The notes under the pieces: generated by a model
The model's database searches: none
Seen by the model: the letters and a program-made list of their open reading frames with translations, nothing else
What the model was told of the DNA's origin: nothing
Translations under genes and position numbers: made by a program
Assembly (NCBI RefSeq): GCF_011397635.1
Contig: NC_064758.1
Location: forward strand, 19,260,013-19,324,012
Length of the DNA: 64,000 nucleotides
Origin: Epinephelus fuscoguttatus
Taxonomy: Eukaryota > Chordata > Actinopteri > Perciformes > Serranidae
Direction: 5' to 3'
Shown here: in pieces, positions 47,522-59,547 of the stretch
How the letters are laid out: each line of letters opens with the position of its first letter
Numbering within the stretch: the stretch's first letter is position 1

Positions 47522-48250
47522 CTTGGTGATAACTTTTCTCCGTCAGTCACAACCTTTAGGGACTCCCTCAGGGCAAAGAGCACGACACCAGAGCCCTTGC
47601 ACACGCTGCTGCACACACGCCAGGCACACACCAACCAAACCTCTCCAGAGGGGAAGGGTGAAGGACCAGGAAAAAAAAGGTCAATGATGAAAATTAAGTC
47701 TTCAGGAGAACTTTGAGCTCCGTTCAACTTGTGGAGGTGAAGAGGAATGGTCAGAGCCGGGGCTGGTCGCTCACACAGCTGGAGGAAGAAAGAGAGTGGT
47801 GGAGGGATGTAAAGAGGACAAGAGAAAAGAGAGGAGCTGTGGCCACTTTGAGGAAGTGGAGGGGGGGAGAGAGGGACTGGCACACAGCAGGAGAGAGAAA
47901 AGAGAGTGTGACTGAGCGTGGAGGAGGGGTGCTGGTACTGGTGGTGGGCTGGGCGGGTTGAGGAGCAAGGGGCAGGTTGGGTTGGGAGGGAGGGAGGGAG
48001 GGAGTCCGGATTGGGGCAGTAAGGTGGTTTCAGCCCTCGTGGTCCAGCCCCGTGTAGGACGCGCTCTCGTCTTGGTGTGCAGCCAGCCCTCGTACACACC
48101 AAGTGTGTGTTTGCACGTGTGTGTGTGTGTGCGTGCTGCTGATATTGCACAGCCAGCCCTCCTGTTCGATAGCCCTGCTATATCAGCAGCGCACACACTT
48201 ATACTTGGAAACACCAATAAACAGAACATCTACTTATTTATCAAGACAAA
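47522..48250 (-). promoter_or_regulatory. pdpn: pdpn 5' UTR / promoter region (extent unknown)
   Basis: The DNA upstream of the pdpn start is GC- and polypurine-rich, with a (GT)-rich tract at about 48100-48130. No TATA box can be assigned confidently, and the 5' end of the transcript is not visible. Confidence 0.3.
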
Positions 48251-48779
48251 ACAGGCACTTCAAACTGTAACGGGCCAGCTCAGACAATTAGAAAGCTAAA
48301 GCAACAGGCTTTTAAATGTTTCCTGAATGAATGGAGCGAGATGTAAACAGAGCTTTGAGCAGTCTCAAATAATCCTTAATCACCGAGTTCGGAGCCAAGA
48401 AAGTGTCTGCAACAAAACACAGCTTCACTAGATCACAATCTTTAACAGTAAGCAAACACTCAGTGAAACAAGCACCCGTAATGCATCTGTATTGATCTTT
48501 AAAATCATCAACCTTGTTCTCAGAAAGAAAAGCGGAAGCGTACATCTGTGGCCGTCAGACAGTAGCACGAGAGAGCTGCTTTTTAAACAGGTTTTCCCAA
48601 TGAAAAGAAGCCGTAAATACAGTTAGAACATTGTGTGACTTTCACACAGACAAGCATGGGTGGTCTGCTGAGTTTACATGCAGATGGTGGGCAAACAAAC
48701 TGTTGCTTGGCACTAGGCTGACACCTGTTGGACAACAACCTATGAGGGTCAAAGCAGCATGAAAACAGTGAACATATTG

Positions 48780-49192
48780 ATTTATTGATTGATTGGGGAC
48801 CATGTTTAACAACAGTAAAACTACATCAAAACATCCATTTACAAACTGTCATACAACTTTATCTAGCTGTATGCTCAGTACTTCCCACACAAATGATTTT
48901 TCCATTGAAAGAAGCACAGATAAGTTTCACTTTGAGTTCAGTTTTAGTGAAAACACATGTGTTTGGGAAGTACTGAGACTTGGATTTGACTGCACGAGTT
49001 GTGTGAGAGTTTTAAAACAGATGTTTTGATAAAGTTTTGCTGTTAAACATGCTCCCAAATCAATCAATGTATCAATATGACCACCATTAGCCATGGTGGC
49101 ATATCAGAAAAACACAATTTTCTTCACGAGTTCGAGGTAAGACAGCATGACTTGATTTACAAATGGTCATTTTGTGCGTGAAGTGTTCCTTT
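48780..49192. mobile_element. Fold-back MITE (AAATGGTCATTT...GAAGTATTCCTTT family), copy 1
   Basis: The right end reads TTTACAAATGGTCATTTTGTG then GAAGTGTTCCTTT. Interior segments (ACAAACTGTCATACAACTT; GATGTTTTGATAAAGTTTTG) are shared with the long copy at 62047-62949. The left border is uncertain. Confidence 0.55.
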
Positions 49193-50477
49193 CAGACCAA
49201 TAATTCAAACATGCTGATGAAATAACGACAGCAGATGTGAGGTTAGCGCAGTAAAAATGGTCAATGACATTTTAATAAACACTGAAACAGATTTTAACTG
49301 TTGAACCGCCATACACAGATTATTTATAACACACAAAACGCCAATTTTTTTTTTTATCACTTATTTACAATATACTGAAGGTATATACATACTGTGTCTC
49401 CCGAAGGACAAATAACAAAATACTTTCTCTCCATTTGCTGTTTTCTCTTTTCAGTCTGTTTTTCAAGGGCAAACATAGGAGTAACATACTGCTATTTACA
49501 TGGACAACAACACACAAACATACAAGATATATATATATATGCTGGTCACTGTAATACAGCATTTAATGGCAATAATAAAGAGTATTTTTCTTACTTTTTT
49601 TTGTTTTTGTTTTTTTTGTTTTACAATGAGACCTTGTTTAGACCATTCGAACAATCACTGAGATCTTCCAAACAAAAGAGCACTTTAAGGTCCCATATTT
49701 CACTTTGTACCCACTTAATATGAACAAGTTACTTCTTTCTGATGTGTATTTTTTGAGCTGTATGATAAAGGAAATCAGAGAGGACTATACACACTTGTAT
49801 ACACAGACAAAATTAAACATCACAGTAAGAAAAGTTTGAGCATTTGAAACTTCTGTTTAGTCTTTGCTCCTTTGCTGACCTATTATTTTTTAAATGTCTT
49901 TTTGAAACAAAGAAATAAAAATGTTCACGGTTTTTCTTTTATTTCTCTCATTCACTAGATGCCATCGAGTTTGGTGTTGTGCAAAAACTGCGCGTCGTCT
50001 CATAAATGAGGCATTTTTGAAATCACCCCCGACCTTCTGTGCCTGGTCATAACTGATATGCACGTTCCCAAAATTTAAAAAAAAAAAAAAAAACCTTGAC
50101 AAACTGAATCATACCTCAGAAAACTATGTATTATATTTGACAGAGTCCAAGCATAGCCAGCGTCTCGTTTTCATTTTAATTAGTGGCTGTTTGAGCTACT
50201 GAAAAGCTTATTCCACAGTATTTTCTATCAGTTAGCTTATAAGCTGACAAATGAAGATTTTAAAAGGTATACTATGCAGGAAATGTCCGTAACTTGTTTG
50301 TAAACAGTATCACCCACGAAACTGAAAGTGGAAGCCAACCCCAGATTCAATCTCTTTTTGGAATGAGCTTCGTCTGTTTGATGTTTTGCCACACTATATT
50401 TGCGGGGGGGTTTCTGGCTCTGTGTCCGCAATTTTCGTAGCTGTTTCTTGGATGCATGCTGCTTAAGGTCTGGCACC

Positions 50478-51748
50478 GGGGGCCGTATTCACAAACATTC
50501 TGAGAATACTCTCTGAGAGCTCCTAACTCAGCCAAAAGAAATTCTAGCAAGGAGTCCTTGCTTGGAAATGAGTTGGGAAACTTCTCAGAGCAACTCTGAG
50601 CAAGGAAATGATGGAAACTTTTAGTGAGGAAAGGAAGATTCAAAATAAGATCTCAACTTTGTCCTGCCTATTTCCCCTACACATAACTGAGCTCAGTATA
50701 ACATCAATATGAGACTGGGACCATTTTTTCATACTTCTTAAATTCAGCTCCTGACATAGCCTTCCTCTCGTCTCAGTCCGATCTCAGTGTAGGATCTTCT
50801 CTCACTGCAGTAATTTTCATTTGTCTGAAATAATAAGCTGTTGAGATAACGGTAAGACAAAGAAGAAAACTTGATTGGCTTATAAATGAGTCTGCACAAT
50901 CCAAGAAATTTGTCTCAGTGATCACATTCAAGTCTCAAATCTGTGTATCTGTTCTCAGAGTATAGAAACCTCTGAGAAGCCTGTGAGCAGCAGAAGTAGT
51001 CTGGCTAAGTTATTCTTCTGCTCCTTGTGTCTCCTGAGTGAGGTTCAGGAGGAACAATTTAGTAACCTCCAAATAAGAAGCAGATTTATTTCTGGTGAGA
51101 CAAAGAACAAACTATTGTGAGCAGCAAATTTTTTCTCTGGGGTGGTTAACCCTGTTGCTACGTACGACACATTCTATTAAAAGATGTGATAGGTTGTCCT
51201 TTTGCAAGCCTGCAAGGTGTGGACGCCCAGTGGAATTGAAATGAACTGCGTCACAATATGACACCGAGGGTGCTGTCATTGTGAGTGTGAACACTCTGCT
51301 GACTGAAGGTTGAGACAGACCCAAGTCATTGCTAATGCAATGTTTTACATATCTTTGTCATGACTTTATTCCTGGCTTTGTAGTGTTATAAGGTTGAGTG
51401 AGAGATGTGAGCGCATTTCTAATGAGATTGACCACAAACATTATCACTGCACGATCTGATATGTAGTGTTTCATTATCTCACTGTCATCCAGCGTTTGTG
51501 GAATATTTCTCCTACCTCTTTGTCTTCCTGTCATTTTCTCCTCTACTTAAAAACTCTCAAGCCTCTTTGAAGTCCTCCTACCTACTCCGAACAGTTTTTC
51601 ACCTTAGGAGCTCTCCTAAGGACTGGGATGCTTTGTGAATAACATCTTTACCAGGACTTTGTCTTAACTTTAAGGGGAAATTCTTAGAAAACGTCACAGT
51701 TTTAAGAACTCTCCATATTAGTAAGCTTTGTGTATGCGGCCCCTGGGT
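50478..51748. mobile_element. PIF/Harbinger-like element, decayed
   Basis: The ends GGGGGCCGTATTCACAAAC and (TTTGTGTATGCGGCCCC) are inverted. The minus strand at 51112-51324 begins MGLSQPSVSRVFTLTM, like the helix-turn-helix region of Harbinger transposases (SQPSVSR). No DDE domain is left. The expected 3-bp target duplication could not be confirmed. Confidence 0.6.
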
Positions 51749-52258
51749 GCTACTTTTTAGTAAAGTCCTGACCTCACCTGTACACTGTGCCCAAAAACGT
51801 CTCGAACATAGCAAAATAAGAGGAAAATAAGAATACACAGTTAGGATCTCCGCAGATCCACACACCGCCACACACTTGTAGTGGGTCATTAGTGATGATT
51901 GAGAGGGATTACTTTTCTAAACACATTGTTTTTTTAGGGAAATCCTGCATAGTATACCTTTTAACCTTTTGACCACAGTCACCAGGAGGCTCACTGTTCG
52001 CCAACAGGAAGTGAACACTGACAGCACCGAACAACACGCAAGTACCTCACGTACAGAGATGTAAATGGCTTTGTGTTGGTCTGACATGGTATATGAATGT
52101 AACACCCTGAGAACATGGCACCATGGACTGTTCCACACACAATAACGACATTTGAAATGACAAAATGAAAGTTTAGAAGTGGTGACAGAACAAAGAAAGA
52201 ACAGACTGTGATGCATAGAACTTTTAGGCAAAGGGAGCTATGATGGTGTCCGTTTTAA

Positions 52259-52272
52259 CCAGCAGATGGCGC
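52259..52272. promoter_or_regulatory. CTCF-like motif
   Basis: CCAGCAGATGGCGC fits the CTCF core consensus by eye. It lies at the inferred 3' end of foxj3, in the foxj3-pdpn interval. Confidence 0.35.
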
Positions 52273-52895
52273 TTTATTCAGCCACTGTTGATTAAAGTTG
52301 AACGGATACACCATCATTACTTTCTTCTTCATAAATTCTCCTTCTAACTGTGGCTGAAAGAGCCACAGCCACACAGATGCCCAGTATTAGAGTGAACAAA
52401 GAGATGTTACGAGGACAGAATGAAATAGTTGGTTGAATAAGTATGGAAGATGATTTTTCTACAGGGAGTCTGGAGAAGACAAACGTTTCTATTCATTTCA
52501 GGCACAGGCACTGAAACTTTGCAGATATGGGACACAAGTTAAAAGACAAAAGACTTAAGAAAAGAACATTCACAGACAATTTGACAACACTTTGGCGACT
52601 TGTAACCCTGTTGGTACTGGAGGGGGACACAACATGAGACAATTCAGAGAGCTTCAGACGACATTTTGCTTTGGACGATGTGTGTTTTACATGTTGGCTT
52701 GGTCCAATCCCGTGTTAAGTCTCATTTTTTAAATGATTGTCTTTAGACTCACCATCCACTTGGATCAGGAAAAAAAAGCCAGCAAGATCAGAAAAGTGAC
52801 TTTCCGTTTGTTTTCTGTTGGATTGTCTTCTGTTTGTTTTTTTTTCCACACAGGTGAAACAAGGTCAGCTAGTTCCATACCTCACCTGTCAACAC

Positions 52896-52953
<58 letters not shown>

Positions 52954-52998
52954 TCTCCAGTCTCTCTCTTCGTCCCTCTGTTCCATCAGCGGCTCAGT
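52265..52998 (-). other. foxj3: foxj3 3' UTR, proximal part (inferred)
   Basis: It follows the stop at 52999. It contains a (TC)n tract and, at about 52273-52278, a minus-strand AATAAA that could be used. Longer 3' UTRs are common for this gene, so the real end may lie further left. Confidence 0.4.
52899..52950. repeat. (TC)n microsatellite
   Basis: 26 uninterrupted TC units. On the transcribed strand it is (GA)n about 50 bases after the foxj3 stop. Confidence 0.95.
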
Positions 52999-53123
52999 TT
53001 AGACGATGGAGTCCCAGTCAAAGTCGTCCTGGATGTCGTCTGCAGCGAGCATGCGCCTCACCTGGAAGTGTCCCAGAGGAAGCCTGTGTTGTTGCTGCTG
53101 CTGGCTCAGCTGGTTGAGATGAC
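52999..53123 (-). CDS. foxj3: foxj3 last coding exon
   Basis: Acceptor CTTCCATGCTCAG. It encodes 41 residues: a Q-rich run (SQQQQQH), [10 protein letters not shown], then [14 protein letters not shown] and TAA. A fold-back MITE ends only 27 bases upstream of this acceptor. Confidence 0.9.
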
Positions 53124-55529
53124 CTGAGCATGGAAGGAGAGTACATGCCTTAAAGGGACAGTTCACCCCAAAATCAAAAATACAGATTTTTTTTTTCCTT
53201 ACCTGAAAAAAAAAGAAAGCTACAGTTAGTATGCTATCTATCAGTTTAGATGTTTGGTATTAGTTGGCGAGTATTGGAGATATTGTCAGTAGAGATGTCT
53301 GTCTTCTCTTGAATATAATGAAACTAGATGGCACTCAGTTTGTGGCTCTCAAACGGGAAAAAAAACTGAAAAAGTCAACAGCAACGTTTCATTCCGGAAA
53401 TCATGATCTGGTTACTCAAGATAATCCACAGACCTTGAAGTATTTTCTTTCTCCTGAACTACACACACCAACTTTGTCACTGCGGCAGAAGGAAGTGTGC
53501 ATCTACTCATGGATGACAGCGCAAGATGTAAACATAAATGACGTCCACTTCGGCTGAGCTGTAACAGGTGAAACTGCTCGCAACAAGGTCTGTGGATTAT
53601 CTTGAGTCACCAGGTCATGATTTCTGGAAAGAGACACTGCTGTTGAGTTTTTCAAGTGTATTTTTATGGGCTCTGAGCACCACATGCTGAGTGCCATCTA
53701 GGTCCATTATATTCAAGAAGAGGCAGACATCTCTACAGCCGATATCTCCAACACTTTGCAACTCACACCAAAACAATCTAGACTGATAAATAGCACTACA
53801 GGTAAGAGGAAAAACATGAATTTTTAGTTCTGGTTTGAAGTGTCACTTTAAATCTAAAAGATACCATTGCACACACATTGACATTTCAACGCTACTTCTG
53901 TATCATATATCTGTATTATATATTTGTGAGTAGAATGATGAACAGGAAACACAGGGTTTGAATAGAAAATGGTTGCTGATCATGTCACTGGCAATTCTTA
54001 AATTCCTAATAAGTCCAAAACCCTCAAAATCCTTGTAACAGCATCAAACAATCCAGCCCACATTAAACTCTCATCCACCTAGAAACAAATGGCAATTCTA
54101 ATGTGGCGCCACATTTCAGTGATTTTAATGACGAACTGTTGTAATTTCACTTTCAAAATAAATACAGTGGGTGGACGAAATGGCACGGGCAACTTGTAAT
54201 ATGATTCAATGCAATAAAAGCTGCTGAATCTTTATGAAGCTTAGAAAACTCATTTTTTAGGCTGTGAGAGAGGTGTTGATTCAACTATATGATAATATGT
54301 GAGACTTTAGTGTGTGGTGGAGCAATATGTGTTGCATTATGCATGCTGTAAGTATCTTTATCTTCAGAGCTGTCCTTGTTACAGTAGGATCATTTATAAC
54401 ACTGAAACTCGGGGTTTACAGTGTCCTCTTGCAGCAGGACACAGGAAAAACTTTGATACTGGCACACAAAACCCTGGCATTTAATTATTATTAACTATTT
54501 CTTTATTTTATTTAATTTAAACCGAACCTTAAGTGTTTAAAACGATTTATTTCTGTAAAAACGGAGACAACTCAAAGTCTTAAGGCGGTACTCCACCTAT
54601 TTTATACATGAAGATAAGTTTACTAGTACTAGTAGCCCGTAAAGAAAAAGCTGCATAATGTCTTCTGTGGACGTGGTTATTTTAAAGATTTTTTTGGGGC
54701 GCATTTTTGCAGTTATTTGACAGATGACAGTGTGGACTGGAAACAGGGAATGAGAGAGGGGTATGACATGCTACAAAACTGGAGTCAAGCCCAGGACGTT
54801 GTGGTTATGTGGCTGTAACCACTCGGCTATGAAGGCTCTCCAGGATGGACTTTGTTCAGTCTGAGTAAAATTACAAGTGGCATCACTTCAGTCATGGGAA
54901 ATGTAGGATCCAGTGTTTCTAGAGTTTGACCTACACTGGAAACTAAAGGTCAGGATACCTCAGCCTCTGCAGCATCAAATCTCTTGCGTGTCCCTCAAAT
55001 TCATGAAAGTGCAATACTAAATTTCTGGAGAAAGCCCTTTAATTGTACAGATACAGATACTTTGTTTATTTTCTGAGCCAATGTGTGACAATGTATGTAT
55101 ATGTATAGTTTGTTCTCAATGCAGTGATTAAATGCATTAATATGCATGGTAAAATGTGCTGACCTTGAAAAAAACATGACTTTATGGTTCTTTCCCTTTT
55201 CCTTTAATTACAAGTTGGTCGGGTGATGTTGCATCATGGTATTACATCGTGATGTCATAGCACTACCAGGGTGTCTACAGGTATCAGACAGTTAAATTTA
55301 ATGCTTTTTAAGACCCCTTCAAGACGCCTTTTAACCAAATTTAGGACTGATTTTTGGACAAATCGTGTTTTACTTATTGAAGCATCGCAGATAAGCATTG
55401 CAGGCAAGTCATATACATATGGTCTTGAGCAGAAGTGTTATGTAGGAATATGGTTATTTGAATTAGAGTGAGTTAAGTTAATCTACATTTTGCCAACAGG
55501 TAAGAGCAAGTATTAAGTAAAATGACAGC

Positions 55530-55567
<38 letters not shown>

Positions 55568-58500
55568 AAGATTTGTAACATTTGTAACATTAGATATGTG
55601 GACTTCTACATAGAAAGCCTTCACTCCTTTTCACAAAAACAAATTAAAAGATGTTTAAATTATATTATAAGTAATATTAGCTATTAGTAGTTAAGACCTC
55701 ACAAATTCAAGTTTAAGACTATTCAATTACTTTAAGGCCTTATTGTTGTAAAACTGAATTTAAGACATTTTAAGACTTTTTAAGGACCTGTAGACACCCT
55801 GACTTCCACATCATTATGATCAAATACTGACTATACTGTCTCATTCCGATGGTGACAAACACAAACTCTTGCTTAGATACACTTGTTTGCATGCACACAC
55901 ACACTCTGCATTTCCACCTGCTCCTCCTGACCTGTTAAGTGAGCGATGGAGGAGTCACCTGTCATGGTTGGAGCCGTGTTGCTCATAGGAGGCATGTGGG
56001 GGTATCCTGGTGGGCCCATCAGAGAGGAAATGCTCTGTCTCGAGTCTATGTACATGTTCCCTGTGGGAGAACAGACAAAAGGGCAATGACTAACTGTCAG
56101 ATTAGCATCCCGACTTTCACACGTGTCTTTGCAGAACAGGAGCTGCAATCGTGTGCCGCACACAGTTTTACTGCCATATTATGCTAAGCTTGAGTTATCC
56201 TACAGAATGTGCTGGATTTCCAACTGCTGAAATATCCCCTCGTCTTCGTATCTTTGCGCCAGTCGCCATGAAGCTGACAACATCCATAATTCTCTTGTAA
56301 ATCTATAACAGGCAAACAATGGCACAGTGAGGAGAGGCTGTAATTTAGCTTCCGTCACAGCAGGCAAGTGCAGAAACGCTCTGAATACCTACTGTCAAAG
56401 GTTTCTAAAATACCATTCTTAGAGGAATACTTCACCCCTCAAATGACCATCTGTATTTCTAGTACTTATTCTGTGTTACATTCACTTTGTGACTTCAGTT
56501 CATCAAGAATATCCTCCCTTTTTGGATTCTTCGTGCACTATGGAGGCCTGAAATAAAAACACTTTTCTTCAAAAATTCAACGTAACTCTGGGTGAGTTAC
56601 TGATTTACAAGTGGTCAGTTTGAGGGTGAAATATTCAGTTTTAAGATAATGGTATAGTATTTTAATTTTAGCACATGTCCTACTTTTCTTCCACTAAGAT
56701 TTAGAAGGAAATATTGTATTATTTTACTCTATTTAAATTATCTGACAGCTGGAGTAACACCTGAGTCATAAAATATATCTTTTATATGAATTTTTTTTTA
56801 GTGTATCTAATGAGGAAAACACCACTCTCTATATACAGACCCGTGCTGATATGTTGGTTATGTTGGTTGTGTTGGCCGTGCTGATTGTGCTGGCTGGCCT
56901 TTGGGTGCATCGCCCCGTGTGGCTGAGCCGGGTGCTGTGGCGCTCCTGGTGGTGTCGGGTGTTGGACCTGAGGTTGTGGGTGGGTGGCGCCCTGAGGGGG
57001 GATGACCCCTGTGGCTGTGAAGAACTGGTTAATGGAGGAACAGAGGTCGGCCATCTGGGCGGCATCCAGCGACCAGTTGTTGAGCTCAGCCTGCCGCATG
57101 CTCTCTTTCAGCCCTGGCAGACAGACGAAGGTGGCAAAGACAGGTCTGAATGCTCCACGTATGTCACAGCAGCAGCCTTAACGTCAGTGAGTCTTTAGTA
57201 ATATTTAAATTTCTAAATTTATCCACCTTTATTTCTACTTTTTATCAACTTCAGCTGCAATATCTGCCTATAAGAATCATTCATTGAAGCTACATCACAC
57301 TCATTATTATGCTTTTCCCTATTTTCTGTCATATATTTATAATGTTACAATGTCAAATGTTCATATTAAATATGGCTTAAGTTTCAAATAATGAGGTAAG
57401 GTATGTTGATGTATAAATATCCCTATGAGCAAAAACCTCAGGCTTCAGACTGTTCTGAATACTCCGTATCCAACATTGTTTTCTACTTTGAGACAAAGTG
57501 ACATTAGCTTGTGACATCTGTCTTTGTATGGTCATCTGCTCCATGCACGCTATTGCAAGTGTTTACATTACATACACTGCTACATGTAGCTACATGCTAA
57601 CATCGGGGAAACATGTCAGTTTGGTTGCTGATGTTAATTTCTTCACGATTTCAGATCAGATTCCTGCTGGAACACATCTGGTTTGGTTAGAAGCTTTTAT
57701 GATAATCCGTTATAGTCGTTCCCCACCTGCCTTTTTTTTTTTTTTTTTTTACGACTAGCATGAAGACTCAACCCACCCTACTCTGCCTCTGACTGGCCAG
57801 CACTTGCTCACTTTGTTGGATAGGGTTAGGCAGGAGCAGTGAGACTGGTTAGGGTTATGGTAAGAATAGTAAAAGCAGGTCATATTTTCGCCATAGTAGA
57901 AAAAACAATATAGCTCCCCGTATGCAATGACGTTGCAGAGACCTTGACAGCACAGACGTGTGAGACCCGGAAATGCTGACCAATCAGAGCAGACTGGGCT
58001 TTTTCAGTAGAGGGTCTAAAAGAGACAGGCACTCAGACAGACGGGGGAATAAAGGTGTTCCAGCACAGACAGTATGTGGAAAATTAAGTGTTTTTTGAAC
58101 ATTAAAGCATGTAAACATGTTGTGGTAGAAACCCAGAATGTAAGTATGAACCTAAAAATGAGGATAGTAGGTCTCCTTTTAAAGTAAAACACCAAAGTAA
58201 ATTACCAGTTGCCATTTTATGGCTGCACAGTTACCCAAAATCTAAAATTATCAATGTCTTGTGAATCATTTTATCCACATGACATATCTGGCTTCTCAAG
58301 ATCTTAACTATAATACAAAATAATGTTTCCAGGATTTACAAAGGTAAAGTTGGGAGAATTAAGGTCTCCTGTGAGGGATTTAGTGGCATCACGCGGTGAG
58401 GTTGAAGGTATCAATCAACTGTGTGCCTACTGTGTAGGAGAACTACACTGACCATTCACACTGCAAAAATGTAAATGGTCCTATCTAGAGTCAGTGTTTG

Positions 58501-59508
58501 GTTTTGTCCATACTAGGCTACTGTAGAAACATGGCGAACTCCATAGAAGACAGCCCGCTCTGTTAGTAGATATAAACAGCTCATTCTAAGGTGACAAAAC
58601 GCAACAGTTCTTATTTCTAGGTGATTACAAACTAAAGAAAACATAGTTACCAATATTATATTCAATTTCTGCCAATATTTCCCCCTAAATCCTTCACACT
58701 GGACCTTAACACATGTGAGGATAAAAATGAGATGAAATACCAGGCTAAAATGATCACTGTTATAAGTGAAAAATAAAGTATGCACTCATGCATGAATTCC
58801 ATCTTAAATCATATCTTCCATCGGAAGTTATATTTTCTTTACATTAGACCAACAGCCCTAAACACATTCCTTGTCTGAAATGACAAGTTCCAGACAAGCA
58901 CTCAAAGGACCTTAGACAAAAACTTCAGAAAATCATATGTAATTAACCTCCAAAAAATGCAAAATAAATTATATGTACCATATATCATTGTGAAGTCACA
59001 TCCAAGATAAAAACCTCTCTATAATTTCAACTGTCACTATACTTCCACCTTAATTACAAGTCACAGACCATCAGTCTCCTGACAACATGCCTGTTCACAT
59101 TTGGCGACGCAGAACGAGACCCTGAACCTATCGCACTTCCTCTTCTTCAAACAAAGGAGCACCTAAGCTCCTATACAGCAACCTGCCGTCTAATATTACC
59201 AAAAATAAAATTCATATGGCTCGTGTTTGGCGGCGACAGAGACGAAAGGCTCGGTCCCTGCTCTTTGGGGGTGAGCCAGAGACGGTGGAGGATGGCATTA
59301 CGACAGTGTGAGGGAGGTCAAGCGCTGCGGGAGGAGAGAGAGAGAGAGACAGAGAGAGGCAGCGGGGCCTGTGTGTTATAAGACCAGCCGTCGTCATCCA
59401 TCGTGTGTGGACGTTGCCGGCTTTGTGCACTGACCGTGATAAGAGGCTGTTACTGAGCCGGGGCCTAATTGGATTATTCACATCATACAATTGGGAGGGA
59501 GGGAGACA

Positions 59509-59547
<39 letters not shown>

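Noticed and set aside
47518-48229. Long Pro/His/Ser-rich minus-strand frames upstream of the pdpn start
   Set aside because: They cover the GC-rich 5' region; the signal-peptide ATG at 47521 and its exon phase explain the gene better.
52733-53117. Ser/Leu-repeat frames
   Set aside because: They are translations of the (TC)n microsatellite beside the foxj3 last exon.
54780-54846. tRNA-like sequence with A- and B-box matches
   Set aside because: It lacks a complete cloverleaf and continues into a SINE body, so it is a retroposon head and not a tRNA gene.
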